Assembly: GCF_002906655.1 (NCBI RefSeq)
Contig: NZ_CP025795.1
Coordinates: forward strand, 1,364,001 to 1,428,000
Origin: Vibrio hyugaensis
GTDB lineage: Bacteria > Pseudomonadota > Gammaproteobacteria > Enterobacterales > Vibrionaceae
Direction: 5' to 3'
Length of the DNA stretch: 64,000 nt
The notes under the pieces were generated by a model. It saw only the letters and a program-made list of their open reading frames with translations, searched no databases and was not told the origin of the DNA. Shown here piece by piece: positions 46,112-55,389 of the stretch. Position 1 is the stretch's first letter, and each line of letters opens with the position of its first letter. Made by a program: the position numbers and the translations under genes.

Positions 46112-47716
46112 TTATAGCCCTTGCTCTTTCGCCATCTTCATAGCGATCTGCGGTGCATTCCAAAGTGACGGTAACAGAATTAATGACACTGGAACGGCTG
46201 TAATCACGATGAAGGATTGCAGGGCTGATATACCACCAGAGCCAAGTGAGATGAGAATCAACGCCGTGATACCCATAGCCACTCCCCAGAAAGTACGAAT
46301 AATCGCATTTGGTTCTGTCTCACCACTGATCACAACGCTGATGGTGTACGTCATTGAGTCACCGGTAGTAACGATGAAGATGGTGGTCAAAATCAAGAAC
46401 AAGATAGAAATCAGCATCGGCATTGGCAGTTGTTGTGTTACCGCAAGCAATGCCCCAGGTAAGTTAAAGCCTTCAAACGCGGCACTGACACTGCCAGGGT
46501 TTGCGATCTCAAACGCTAGACCAGAGCCACCGACAATGGTGAACCAGAAACACGTCGTAAGCGGCGCGATGATACTGATGGTCGTAATCAATTGACGAAT
46601 ACTTCGACCGCGGGAAATGCGTGCGATAAAGATCGCCATCATTGGCCCATAGCCTAAGAACCATCCCCAGAAGAACACTGTCCACCAGCTCAACCAACCT
46701 TCATCACCACGGTAGGTCGCCATTGGGATAAAGTTGTCCAACATACTACCTACACCTTGAATATAAGCATTAAAGATGAAATCTGTCGGACCGAATATCA
46801 GGATGTAAACCATCAACGCCATTGCCAATATTACGTTGTATCGGCTAAGCATTTGCATACCACGATTCAGACCACTTAATGCTGAAACGGTGTAAAGTAC
46901 GATGGCAAACAAAATGATGATCAATTGCGTGGTAAAGCCATCTGGGATATCAAATAGCACATTTAACGCGTAGCTAACCTGCAAACCTAAGAAGCCGATT
47001 GGACCAATCGTCCCTGCCGCTACAGCAATGATGCAGCACGCATCAATCAAAGCACCTGTTTGGCCTTTCAGTGCGCGTTCACCCAATATTGGGTAAAGTA
47101 AGATACGAGGTTTAAGCGGCAAGCCTTTATCGTAGTGAAGGTGCATCACCACGATAGACGTCAAGCTGCCAACAATTGCCCACGCTAAGAATCCCCAGTG
47201 CATGAAAGACTGTGATAAGGCATTCACCGCACCTTGCTGTGGATTTTCTTGTGGGCCATACAATGGCGGCGGACTCACGTAATGCGCAATTGGCTCTGCA
47301 GCTGCCCAAAAGACACCACCACCCGCTAGTAAGGTACAAAAGATGATTGCCATCCAGCGGAAGCCGTCCATTTCAGGCTTGGTCGTTCCACCTAACATCA
47401 CCTTGCCTGTTCGCCCTGCTGCCAAACCAAGACCAATAAGAAAAGTGAGAAGAAGCAGTAATTGCCAATATGGACCGAAGACTTTTACCGACCACGCGAA
47501 TCCAGTATTAACCAGTGTTGAAAGGAGTTCTCCATCATACAGTGCGATGGCAACGAACAGGGCAATAAAGCCGCCGCTATACCAAAGTGCGGGATTACTA
47601 AGCCCCAACTTATCAGGTGAGTTTTCTTTTGCTGTTGTGTCGTTGTGATTTGCTTGTGACTTCTTTGATGGCACGCTCATCGTTGAAGCTTTCACGCTAT
47701 TGGTTAAATCAGACAT
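46112..47716 (-). CDS. BCCT-family betaine/carnitine/choline transporter
   Basis: 534 residues from the ATG at 47716, preceded by GGAG; the frame runs up to 47749 without better support. About twelve transmembrane helices after a ~45-residue hydrophilic N-terminus (TNSVKASTMSVPSKK). The conserved tryptophan-rich segment reads WTVFFWGWFLGYGPMMAIFIARISRGRSIRQ. BCCT carriers take up quaternary ammonium compounds, often with sodium. Its place inside a catabolic cluster suggests that the substrate is used as food rather than only as osmolyte. The substrate is not determinable. Confidence 0.92.
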   Translation of the reverse strand: MSDLTNSVKASTMSVPSKKSQANHNDTTAKENSPDKLGLSNPALWYSGGFIALFVAIALYDGELLSTLVNTGFAWSVKVFGPYWQLLLLLTFLIGLGLAAGRTGKVMLGGTTKPEMDGFRWMAIIFCTLLAGGGVFWAAAEPIAHYVSPPPLYGPQENPQQGAVNALSQSFMHWGFLAWAIVGSLTSIVVMHLHYDKGLPLKPRILLYPILGERALKGQTGALIDACCIIAVAAGTIGPIGFLGLQVSYALNVLFDIPDGFTTQLIIILFAIVLYTVSALSGLNRGMQMLSRYNVILAMALMVYILIFGPTDFIFNAYIQGVGSMLDNFIPMATYRGDEGWLSWWTVFFWGWFLGYGPMMAIFIARISRGRSIRQLITTISIIAPLTTCFWFTIVGGSGLAFEIANPGSVSAAFEGFNLPGALLAVTQQLPMPMLISILFLILTTIFIVTTGDSMTYTISVVISGETEPNAIIRTFWGVAMGITALILISLGSGGISALQSFIVITAVPVSLILLPSLWNAPQIAMKMAKEQGL

Positions 47717-47823
47717 ACTCTGACTCCAGAGGTTCATTGCAGCTGCCATTGAACGGCTACAAACAGTGACTTTAACACCCGCCTATTATTGTTTTTTAAC
47801 GGGCTATTCCTTGTTTAGTTGGG

Positions 47824-48816
47824 TTAGCTCTCTCTTGCCTCCAGACCTTCTGTGAGGAAGTTGAACCAGTTTTCACCCAGAATTTTTCCTGCCTCGGATT
47901 CAGTAAATCCGTGGCGCATTAAGCCGTTGTAAATGTTTTCCATGCCTTTGCTGCCGCTGAACCATGGCAACGCATCTGGCCAACCAGAGTTGTTTGCTGA
48001 GCCTTCGCCATAATCCATAGCTTTCGACCAACGACCGTTGCGCATCCACTCAAGCACTTGCTGTGGTTGGTTTAAACAAAGATCACTGCCGATACCTAAA
48101 TGATCCACACCGAACAGGTCAGCAGTTTTCGCGACCATTTGGCAGAAATCTTCAAGTGTGCACTGGCTACCATTTGGTAAGTGGAATGGGTACAAACTAA
48201 AGCCAATCAAACCACCTCGTTCGGTGAGTGCTTTGATGACGGTATTCGATTTGTTGCGCAGCGCATCGTGAGCAAAGGTTGGATTCGCGTGGCTGATACA
48301 AATTGGGCGAGAAGAAAGGTCTATCGCTTCCAACGTTGAGCGCTCTGCACTGTGGGACATGTCGATGATCATACCGACACGATTCATCTCTTCGATGGCT
48401 TGTTTACCGAAACGTGTGACACCCGAGTCATTCTGCTCATAGCACCCCGTCGCCAATAAGCTTTGGTTGTTGTACGTCAGCTGCATAATCAGCAAACCTT
48501 GGCGACGCATGACTTCTATTAAGCCGATTTCATCGTCAATTGGGGAGCAATTCTGCGCACCAAAAAAGACGCCAACCTTACCCTCTGCCTTTGCTTTCTC
48601 GACGTCAGCCATCGAGTAAATAGGCATAATCAAGTCTGCATTTTGTTCGAATCTCAGGTTCCATTCGGCAAAGCGAGTTAAGGTTTCTCGTGCGTTTTCG
48701 TGATAAACGATCGTTGCATGTACAGCCGTAATGCCGCTCGCCTTCAGCGTTTGGAAGTATTCTCGATCCCAATTGCAGTACTGCAATCCGTCAATCACAA
48801 TCCGTTGTTGGTACAT
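47824..48816 (-). CDS. Membrane-dipeptidase-family (M19) hydrolase
   Basis: 330-residue amidohydrolase-fold enzyme starting at the ATG at 48816 (AAGGAG five bases upstream; the GTG at 48822 lies inside that site). The N-terminal VIDGLQYCNWD replaces the usual HxD zinc pair, as seen in some dipeptidases found beside betaine-catabolism genes. IIDMSHSAERSTLEA and PICISHANP carry the His ligands, and LGIGSDLC the C-terminal Asp. It probably cleaves an amide or related bond in the cluster's substrate. Ordinary dipeptide cleavage is less likely given the altered metal site. Confidence 0.85.
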   Translation of the reverse strand: MYQQRIVIDGLQYCNWDREYFQTLKASGITAVHATIVYHENARETLTRFAEWNLRFEQNADLIMPIYSMADVEKAKAEGKVGVFFGAQNCSPIDDEIGLIEVMRRQGLLIMQLTYNNQSLLATGCYEQNDSGVTRFGKQAIEEMNRVGMIIDMSHSAERSTLEAIDLSSRPICISHANPTFAHDALRNKSNTVIKALTERGGLIGFSLYPFHLPNGSQCTLEDFCQMVAKTADLFGVDHLGIGSDLCLNQPQQVLEWMRNGRWSKAMDYGEGSANNSGWPDALPWFSGSKGMENIYNGLMRHGFTESEAGKILGENWFNFLTEGLEARES

Positions 48817-48883
48817 AACCACTCCTTAAACGTTAATGAGCCTTTAAGGTTGGGCAGCGGAATGCTCGGCTGCCCTATTTCAC

Positions 48884-50344
48884 TTAGTAAGGACGTTGAT
48901 AAGCGGTTTTCACCACGGTGTAGAACTCTTTTGCGTATTGACCTTGCTCGCGTGGACCAAAGCTCGACTCTTTACGACCACCAAACGGCACGTGGTAATC
49001 CGTTCCTGCGGTTGGTAGGTTGACCATCACACAGCCAGTTTGTACCTGCTGTTTGAAGATGGCGCTGTTACGAAGGCTTTGTGTGATGATGCCGCCCGTC
49101 AAACCAAAGCGAGTATCGTTCGCTACTGCAATGGCTTCATCCAAATCAGAGACTCGAATCACACTTGCCATTGGCGCGAACACTTCTTCTTGGTTCACTT
49201 CCCAACTGTTTTGCGTATTGAGGAAAAGGGTTGGCGACATGTAGAAACCATCATGTGCTAAGTTCAAGCGCTCGCCACCGAACGCTAACTCCGCACCACT
49301 TTGGCGTGCTTTCTCAATCCATTCGAAGTTCGCATTCAATTGGTTTCCATCCACCACTGGCCCCATGAAGATGCCTTCTTCTAATGCGTGGCCAACTTTA
49401 AGCTCACTCATTCGTTTGATCAGTGCTTCAACGTAAGCATCGTGAATACCATCCATGACGACGAGACGAGATGACGCGGTACACTTCTGACCTGCACCAG
49501 AGAAAGAGCCTGCAATGGTTGCTTCAACTGCAATTTGAATGTCTGCATCATCGGCAACCACAAGTGCATTCTTACTGCCCATTTCTAACTGGCAACGGAC
49601 AAAATTCGGTGCCGTTGCTGCCGCTACTTTACGTCCGGTATCAACAGAGCCAGTAAAGCTCACACCATTTACGTCTTTCGAGTTGATAAGCGTGTTACCT
49701 ACTTGCGATCCACTGCCCAACACAAGGTTGAATGTGCCTGCAGGTAAGCCTTGACGATGGATAATCTCAGTCAGTGCAACCGCACTTGCTGGCGTTAAGT
49801 TCGCAGGCTTCCAAATGACGCTGTTGCCGAAAGCAAGCGCTGGCGCGATTTTCCATGCAGCTGTAGCGGTTGGGAAATTCCAAGGAGAGATAATGGCGAT
49901 AACGCCAACAGCTTCGCGAGTTACCTCAACGGAAACGCCTGGACGGACGGAAGCCGCGTTATCGCCAATTTGACGCAGCACTTCAGCCGCAAAATATTGG
50001 AAGAATTGACCAGCACGGTAGATCTCACCGCGACCTTCTGCAAAAGGCTTACCTTCTTCACGAGAAAGCAACGTACCAAGTTCATCACAACGGGCAATCA
50101 ACTCATCACCAATTGCTTGCAATACCGCTTGTTTACGCTCAATTGGCGTTTTTTCCCATTCGGGCTGTGCAACTTTAGCAGCTTGAATCGCTTGCTCTAC
50201 TTGCGCTCCACTCGCCTGTGCAAAGTGACCTAAATTTTCACTGATGTCTGAAGGGTTAATGTTGGCAATCGTATCAACGCCCGATTGCCATTCGCCTGCA
50301 ATATAGAGGGATTTTTCTGCTTGAACATTATTGATAAAAGTCAT
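48884..50344 (-). CDS. NAD(P)-dependent aldehyde dehydrogenase, KGSADH-like
   Basis: 486 residues, full length for the ALDH superfamily. The catalytic Cys288 is in GQKCTASSR, the general-base Glu in LEMGSKN, and the cofactor-binding FTGSVDTGRK and PWNFPTA motifs are intact. The GQKCTA context is common in 2-oxoglutarate-semialdehyde (2,5-dioxopentanoate) dehydrogenases, so a short semialdehyde is a plausible substrate. It lies 67 bases upstream of the dipeptidase gene in the same direction. Confidence 0.88.
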   Translation of the reverse strand: MTFINNVQAEKSLYIAGEWQSGVDTIANINPSDISENLGHFAQASGAQVEQAIQAAKVAQPEWEKTPIERKQAVLQAIGDELIARCDELGTLLSREEGKPFAEGRGEIYRAGQFFQYFAAEVLRQIGDNAASVRPGVSVEVTREAVGVIAIISPWNFPTATAAWKIAPALAFGNSVIWKPANLTPASAVALTEIIHRQGLPAGTFNLVLGSGSQVGNTLINSKDVNGVSFTGSVDTGRKVAAATAPNFVRCQLEMGSKNALVVADDADIQIAVEATIAGSFSGAGQKCTASSRLVVMDGIHDAYVEALIKRMSELKVGHALEEGIFMGPVVDGNQLNANFEWIEKARQSGAELAFGGERLNLAHDGFYMSPTLFLNTQNSWEVNQEEVFAPMASVIRVSDLDEAIAVANDTRFGLTGGIITQSLRNSAIFKQQVQTGCVMVNLPTAGTDYHVPFGGRKESSFGPREQGQYAKEFYTVVKTAYQRPY

Positions 50345-50442
50345 TGCTCTGTCCTTGTTCTTCCTGACGTCCAGTGGTCTTCCACCAGTTCATTAATCTG
50401 ACTTACAAAACCAACTAAGTATTGGCTCTGTGCTTTTATAAT

Positions 50443-50841
50443 TTACTCGGGCTGGCTCGCCGATGCGTACACCACAAATTCCACCAGCATTTCTTCGCGA
50501 GCTAATCCTGCTACCACCATCGCGGCACGGTTTGGATAAGGCGCCTCAAAATACTCCGCGTACACTTGGTTAACCGTTTTGAGATATTCACGATCAGTCA
50601 CGTAAATCAGTACTTGTAAAACGGAGTCTAACGATTCACCCGCGCACTCTAAAGTATGGACGAGGTTATTGAAGGTTTGGCGTGTTTGCGCTTCGATACC
50701 ACCCTCTACAACAGCACCTGTATCATCAATCGGAATTTGTGCCGTGTATAAAGTGCCATTGTTAACGATGGCCCACTCGAGTGGTGCTTTAGAAGCAAAC
50801 AATGCGGTTTTGACTGGGTATTTTTTCGTAGAAGTATTCAC
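50443..50841 (-). CDS. RidA-family enamine/imine deaminase
   Basis: 132-residue cytoplasmic protein of the RidA/YjgF/UK114 family. FVVYASASQPE at the C-terminus, VLQVLIYVTDREYLKTVNQVYAEYF and the substrate-binding PNRAAMVVAGLAREE segment are present. The usual Arg (R in RAAMVV) is retained. Family members hydrolyse reactive enamine/imine intermediates released by PLP or flavin enzymes, so its presence here suggests that the pathway passes through an imine. It is the promoter-proximal gene, divergent from a LysR regulator. Confidence 0.9.
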   Translation of the reverse strand: MNTSTKKYPVKTALFASKAPLEWAIVNNGTLYTAQIPIDDTGAVVEGGIEAQTRQTFNNLVHTLECAGESLDSVLQVLIYVTDREYLKTVNQVYAEYFEAPYPNRAAMVVAGLAREEMLVEFVVYASASQPE

Positions 50842-50932
50842 GTGCCTTTCAACCTTTGTAACAACCTTGTTTCAAGATAGTTAAATACTGCACATTGACA
50901 GGCGATAAATCGAACGGTAAATTTTTTACATT

Positions 50933-50951
50933 TGATAAGAAAAATCTATCA
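50933..50951. promoter_or_regulatory. Candidate LysR-type operator
   Basis: TGATA (50933-50937) and TATCA (50947-50951) separated by nine bases form a dyad with the T-N11-A layout in the 155-base gap between ridA and the divergent LysR gene. Confidence 0.45.
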
Positions 50952-50996
50952 CCTTATTAAGACTAAGGTAAATAAAGGGATTGCAGAGGTTTCGCC

Positions 50997-51893
50997 ATGA
51001 GTATCAAGCTTCAACAATTAAAGCATTTTGTGATGGTGGTCGAGGAAGGTGGTTTTCGAGCGGCATCACATAGAGCGAACCGCTCGCAAGCGGCGCTGTC
51101 AACGTCGATCAAAGAACTGGAAAAAAACCTAGGGCAAACGCTGTTTGAAACGGGCAACAAATCCAAGCTCACTCCCTTCGGTGAAATCTGTTTACCTAAA
51201 ATTATTCAATTTCTCAACATCTACAGTGCATTGGATAATGACTTGAAAGCCGCCGCCGCGGGCCAACAAGGTCGGGTACGCATCGCTAGCGTTCCCTCCG
51301 TTGCGGCTAAATTGATTCCAAGTGTTTTAGGTGCGTTTTGCGAACAGTACCCAAACGTTGAAGTCAGCTTGATTGATGATAACGCAGCTGGCGTCGAAGC
51401 GCGTTTGTTATCAGGGGAAGTCGATTTAGCATTGGGTAACCCATCACATTTAGACGAAGGCGGCATCGAGTTTACCCCGCTAATCTCTGACCCCATTGGC
51501 GTGGTGTGTTTGAAGGATAACCCTATCGCTCAGCATCCAGAAGGAATCGAATGGCAAACACTGTTAGAACAACCTTTTATTCGAAACGGGACTTGTACCC
51601 TACTCGATCCCACTCCTGCACGCGCGCTAAGTGAACAAGCTTTGTATTCTGTTGAAAACATCACGTCTTTATTCTCAGTTCTTGAGCTTGGTATTGGTGT
51701 CACCACCTTGCCCAAATTAGCGTTCCCGACCAACGAAACTCGACTGGTTTGGATTCCACTGATCGATCCACCTTTAGAAAGACAAGTTGGCATCTTTACT
51801 CTGACGGATAGAACCATCTCCCCTCAGGCAAAAGCGTTTCATGATTTGTGCATTCATTACTTGAACTACCAAGAAGAAGTCGAAACTTCATAA
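50997..51893 (+). CDS. LysR-family regulator of the BCCT/RidA cluster
   Basis: 298 residues, normal length. The N-terminal helix-turn-helix contains RAASHRANRSQAALSTSIKELE; the C-terminal effector domain begins at GRVRIASVPSVAAKLIPSVL and ends with the substrate-responsive LGIGVTTLPKLAF region. It is divergent from ridA, so by the usual LysR rule it controls the leftward cluster in response to its substrate. A bidirectional terminator separates it from the convergent oxidoreductase gene. Confidence 0.92.
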   Translation: MSIKLQQLKHFVMVVEEGGFRAASHRANRSQAALSTSIKELEKNLGQTLFETGNKSKLTPFGEICLPKIIQFLNIYSALDNDLKAAAAGQQGRVRIASVPSVAAKLIPSVLGAFCEQYPNVEVSLIDDNAAGVEARLLSGEVDLALGNPSHLDEGGIEFTPLISDPIGVVCLKDNPIAQHPEGIEWQTLLEQPFIRNGTCTLLDPTPARALSEQALYSVENITSLFSVLELGIGVTTLPKLAFPTNETRLVWIPLIDPPLERQVGIFTLTDRTISPQAKAFHDLCIHYLNYQEEVETS

Positions 51894-51908
51894 GCATAAC
51901 TCACAACT

Positions 51909-51946
51909 AAAAAAGCCCCTGACACGTTAATCATCAGGGGCTTTTT
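51909..51946. terminator. Bidirectional terminator
   Basis: AAAAGCCCCTGA (51911-51922) and TCAGGGGCTTTT (51934-51945) form a perfect 12-bp stem with T/A runs on both sides, between convergent genes. Confidence 0.9.
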
Positions 51947-51969
51947 AAAATTTCATGCGTCAAAACACG

Positions 51970-53064
51970 TTACTTTCTGCGCTTGTAAACCACGCAGAAG
52001 TTGCCGCGCTTGGTGCGACACTTAGAGCAACGTTCGCAGTCCACTTCGGCGCGGTTACCGTCTTTCCAGCGCTTGATCAATTGTGGCTCTGCCAATAACG
52101 GACGAGAAAGCGCGAAGAATTGAATCTTAGTGTTTTCAGCCAAGTCTTCAATCGCACAGAAGTCGTTTAAGCCACCTACGGTAATCACAGGTACGTTCAC
52201 GTCTTGGCTGATCACTTGACCGTACTCGTGGAAGTAGCCTTCTTCTTGTAGCGTGTAACCGTCGAACGATTCACCTACCATGGTGCTTGCGTTGCCATGA
52301 ATGTTACCCGATACGATAATCGCATCCACGCCCACTTCTTCTAGCTTCTTACAAACAATGCGCGTTTCATCGAACGTCAAACCGCCATCGAAGAACTCTG
52401 TTGCTGTCAGTTTCACCAGAATCGGGAAATCGTCACCAACTAGCTTGCGCGTTTCGGCATAAATCTCCATAAGGAAACGCATGCGGTTCTCAAGGCTGCC
52501 GCCGTATTGGTCTTCGCGACGATTGTAATATGGGCTCAAGAACTGGTTGATCAAGTACGTGTGCGCCGCGTGGATTTCTACACCATCAAAGCCAGAATCT
52601 TGTGCACGCTTGCTCGCTAGCGCAAATGCTTTAACGATGTAGTCGACCTCATCTTGAGTCATCGCTTTGCCTTCAGTTTTGGTGCCGCGCTCTGGCACTT
52701 CACTTGGAGCAAAAATCACACGCTCTCCAACGTTGAAGGTCGTTTTTGTGCCACCGTAAGCGACCTGCATGACGATCTTAGAGTCATGCTCATGGACAAG
52801 GTCAGTCAGCTTTTTGTATTCATCGATGAAAGAATCGTTGTAGATCCCCATCATGCCTGCGTTCGGCTTCTCTTCTTCTACGATGTTTGCGTAGCCAGTA
52901 ACGATCAGGCCCACTTCACCTTTGGCAAGTTCTTCATAAATGTCGTACAACTTCTCGGTCATGTGACCGTCTTCTGTTGCCATATTTTCCCACGTTGCAC
53001 TGCGTACAAAGCGGTTCTTTAGTGTCATGTTGCCAATGCGGGCTTCTGAAAACAAAATGCTCAA
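51970..53064 (-). CDS. NADH:flavin oxidoreductase, old-yellow-enzyme family
   Basis: 364 residues from a TTG at 53064 (MSILFSEARIGNMTLKNRFVRSAT); AAGAGGA sits six bases upstream. The longer frame to 53118 starts in the neighbouring repeat element and adds non-homologous residues. FMN-binding and catalytic features are GVEIHAAHTYLINQFLSPYYNRREDQYGGSLENR (key HAAH and YGGS) and VITVGG. The C-terminal CERCSKCRTKRGNFC is a short cysteine cluster not needed by classical enzymes. It reduces an activated alkene or similar substrate with NAD(P)H; the substrate is unknown. Confidence 0.9.
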   Translation of the reverse strand: MSILFSEARIGNMTLKNRFVRSATWENMATEDGHMTEKLYDIYEELAKGEVGLIVTGYANIVEEEKPNAGMMGIYNDSFIDEYKKLTDLVHEHDSKIVMQVAYGGTKTTFNVGERVIFAPSEVPERGTKTEGKAMTQDEVDYIVKAFALASKRAQDSGFDGVEIHAAHTYLINQFLSPYYNRREDQYGGSLENRMRFLMEIYAETRKLVGDDFPILVKLTATEFFDGGLTFDETRIVCKKLEEVGVDAIIVSGNIHGNASTMVGESFDGYTLQEEGYFHEYGQVISQDVNVPVITVGGLNDFCAIEDLAENTKIQFFALSRPLLAEPQLIKRWKDGNRAEVDCERCSKCRTKRGNFCVVYKRRK

Positions 53065-53100
53065 GTCCAGTCCTCTTAAAATCTGTCTTTTTAGTTCTAC

Positions 53101-53366
53101 ATACCCAAGTGACTTCAAGATGCAGGATTCAGAGCGTTGTCATTGATTCGAGGTCAAGGAAAACAACGCAGCGGAATAGCCAGCTCTTTCCAAGTTGTTT
53201 GAAGCAGAGATCGAATTAATGACACGCTCCCGAAGGGCGAGTTGTCTTGGCTCGTATACTTTGTTGTCGATTATTGATTTAGAGTAACTAGATCTTCAAA
53301 TCGCCGCCGCGTCTACGAACCAAGTCATTCTCGCTGAAGCAAGCATCTCGAGGTTACTTGGGTATA
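53101..53366 (+). repeat. Terminal-inverted-repeat element, copy 2 (~266 bp)
   Basis: Starts ATACCCAAGTGACTTCAAGA and ends CTCGAGGTTACTTGGGTATA. It is the same element as 31172-31438 in the opposite orientation, with scattered substitutions and equal length. Shared inner blocks include GGGCGAGTTGTCTTGGCT and AGATCTTCAAATCG. It lies just upstream of the oxidoreductase gene, and its terminal repeat supplies a spurious upstream ATG for that frame. Confidence 0.85.
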
Positions 53367-53597
53367 GATCACTACCGAGCAGGAACGAAAAAGGAACAGC
53401 GATACACAAAGCATGGCTGTTCCTTCTCTGAATTTCTGTTCAGTGCGATGAGCGACGCGAACCTTACCGCCGAAACTGCGGCAAAACTTTAATCTGGATT
53501 AAGGTTTGGTGAGATAGATCACCGATTCCGCATTCATTGGTTTTGTTCTCATCACAACTACTGATGTCATCAATCGTTAACTCAGATTTACTTTCCT
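53367..53597 (-). terminator. Terminator region of the cyo operon
   Basis: AAGGAACAGC (53391-53400) and GCTGTTCCTT (53416-53425) form a 10-bp stem, and the minus strand then reads a TTTTTCG tail. This places a terminator ~170 bases after cyoE. No gene is seen in the rest of the interval. Confidence 0.7.
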
Positions 53598-54470
53598 CTA
53601 ATGAATAAACGGCAGTGGAATCAACTCTAAGCCAAGCATGCCGCTGATGCTCATTACGACCAATAACGACACCTTAAACACCGCTTTGGACCATTGGATG
53701 TAGTTGTTGTAATTCACTTTTTGGAATGTCACTCGTGTCCACATAAAGCACACCGCTGCCGAGACCGCTAAATACTCGTACCCAGCTTCACCCAACATAA
53801 ACAATCCGATAGCAACTACACCAAAAGCAACCACGTACGCTTTCATATGCTGATGCGCTTTAGCGATCCCCTCTTTAACAGGAAGTACTGGAATGCCTGC
53901 GTCACGGTAATCTTGCATGCGGAACATGGCAATCGCGTAGGAGTGCGGCATCTGCCAGAGACAAAACATGATGAAGAGTAAGATCGCTTCTAAGCTGATG
54001 TAGTTCGTCACCGCAAGGTAGCCCACCAGCGGAGGAACCGCGCCAGAAATGCTGCCGACTAAGGTGCCGTAGACTGAATTTCGCTTGTACCACATGGTGT
54101 AGAAGAAGACGTAAAACACGTAACCCAAGAGTACAACCACAGCCGAGAGCGGATTCACTAGTTGAAACAGTAACGCTGTGCCATTCAACAGCAATACCAA
54201 AGCGTAAACAAACGCCGCGTCGATGTTGATGTTTCCCATCACCAATTCACGGTTTTGTGTGCGCTTCATTTTTTGGTCGATATCGCGGTCGAAGATGTTG
54301 TTCACCACGCATCCTGATGCAATCACAAGCCCGACACCAACTAACGTTGTCAGCAACAACAGAAAGTTAGCGGGTTCTGATTTTGCGGCGAGGAAGAACC
54401 CCGCCGCAACAGAAATCAGGTTGCCGAAAATGATGCCCGGTTTAGTAATAGACAAATAACTTTTCAGCAT
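53598..54470 (-). CDS. cyoE: Protoheme IX farnesyltransferase (heme O synthase)
   Basis: 290-residue integral-membrane prenyltransferase of the UbiA superfamily that turns heme B into heme O for the cyo oxidase. The two Asp-rich motifs are NNIFDRDIDQKMKRT and the YRDAGIPVLPVKEG region; eight to nine hydrophobic helices are present. It is the last gene of cyoABCDE, eight bases after cyoD. Length and gene order are normal. Confidence 0.95.
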   Translation of the reverse strand: MLKSYLSITKPGIIFGNLISVAAGFFLAAKSEPANFLLLLTTLVGVGLVIASGCVVNNIFDRDIDQKMKRTQNRELVMGNINIDAAFVYALVLLLNGTALLFQLVNPLSAVVVLLGYVFYVFFYTMWYKRNSVYGTLVGSISGAVPPLVGYLAVTNYISLEAILLFIMFCLWQMPHSYAIAMFRMQDYRDAGIPVLPVKEGIAKAHQHMKAYVVAFGVVAIGLFMLGEAGYEYLAVSAAVCFMWTRVTFQKVNYNNYIQWSKAVFKVSLLVVMSISGMLGLELIPLPFIH

Positions 54471-54478
54471 ACCCTAGC

Positions 54479-54790
54479 CTACAACTTCATGTTGACGTTC
54501 ATGTTGTAGATGATCCAGATCGAACCAGCGATCAGAATCAACACAACGATGGCGGTAAACATCAGTGACACCACGTTCCACTGACCTTCTGACGTTTTCA
54601 CTTCCATGTGCAGGAAGTACTTAAAGTGCACGAAGATCTGCACAATCGCACAACCAAATAACACAGCATAAGTTGCGGTATCTGGCAGCACTTGCGCCCA
54701 CACACAGTAGAAAGGAATCACGGTCAGGATCAGAGACGCAATAAAGCCTTTTACGTAATCAGAGGCACCTGTATCTAGATGTTGTTCCAT
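54479..54790 (-). CDS. cyoD: Cytochrome o ubiquinol oxidase subunit IV
   Basis: 103 residues from the ATG at 54790, which overlaps the cyoC stop as TAATG. A longer frame to 54871 lies inside cyoC and is a shadow. Three transmembrane helices (GFIASLILTVIPFYCVW, AVLFGCAIVQIFVHFKYFLHM, VLILIAGSIWIIYNM) are typical for CyoD. It stabilises the oxidase and helps assembly around CuB. Confidence 0.95.
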   Translation of the reverse strand: MEQHLDTGASDYVKGFIASLILTVIPFYCVWAQVLPDTATYAVLFGCAIVQIFVHFKYFLHMEVKTSEGQWNVVSLMFTAIVVLILIAGSIWIIYNMNVNMKL

Positions 54791-55389
54791 TACATAACCC
54801 CCAATAAGTAAACGATGGTGAATACACAAATCCAAACGATGTCTAGGAAGTGCCAGAACAAGCTCAAGCACTGGAATCGCATCGACATATTATCGTTCAA
54901 GCCTTTGGTTGAAAGTTGGTGGTAGCACACGGCTAGCCAGATCAAACCAAAGGTTACGTGCAAACCGTGTGTTCCGACCAAAGTGAAGAACGCAGATAGA
55001 AATGCACTTTCTTGTGGACCATAGCCTTCAACAATCAGGTGATGGAACTCGTACACTTCCATTCCGATAAAGCCAGCGCCAAGTAAGAAGGTCACTTTTA
55101 ACCAACGTTTTAACCCTGTAACGTCTTTGCGCTTCATCGCAATCATGCCGAAGCCAAACGTGATACTGCTGAATAGCAGCAACATGGTTTCTACAAACAC
55201 GAACGGCAGTTCGAAAATGTCTTTACCGGTTGGACCCGCAATAGAGCCGCTTTCTAGTACTGCGTAAGTCGCGAACAAGGTCGCAAACAATACACAGTCA
55301 CTCATTAGGTAAATCCAGAAACCAAACAGCTTAATGCCAGCAGAATCATGGTGATGATCGTGGTCGTGAACCGCAACATTAGCTTGCAT
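54790..55389 (-). CDS. cyoC: Cytochrome o ubiquinol oxidase subunit III
   Basis: 199-residue subunit with five transmembrane helices and family motifs [28 protein letters not shown] and [18 protein letters not shown]. The His-rich N-terminus (HDHDHHHD) resembles other CyoC proteins. It overlaps cyoB by 11 bases and cyoD by one. Confidence 0.95.
   Translation of the reverse strand: MQANVAVHDHDHHHDSAGIKLFGFWIYLMSDCVLFATLFATYAVLESGSIAGPTGKDIFELPFVFVETMLLLFSSITFGFGMIAMKRKDVTGLKRWLKVTFLLGAGFIGMEVYEFHHLIVEGYGPQESAFLSAFFTLVGTHGLHVTFGLIWLAVCYHQLSTKGLNDNMSMRFQCLSLFWHFLDIVWICVFTIVYLLGVM

Noticed and set aside
54791..54871. Upstream extension of cyoD
   Set aside because: The extra residues are a shadow of cyoC, and the ATG at 54790 overlapping the cyoC stop gives the normal CyoD length.
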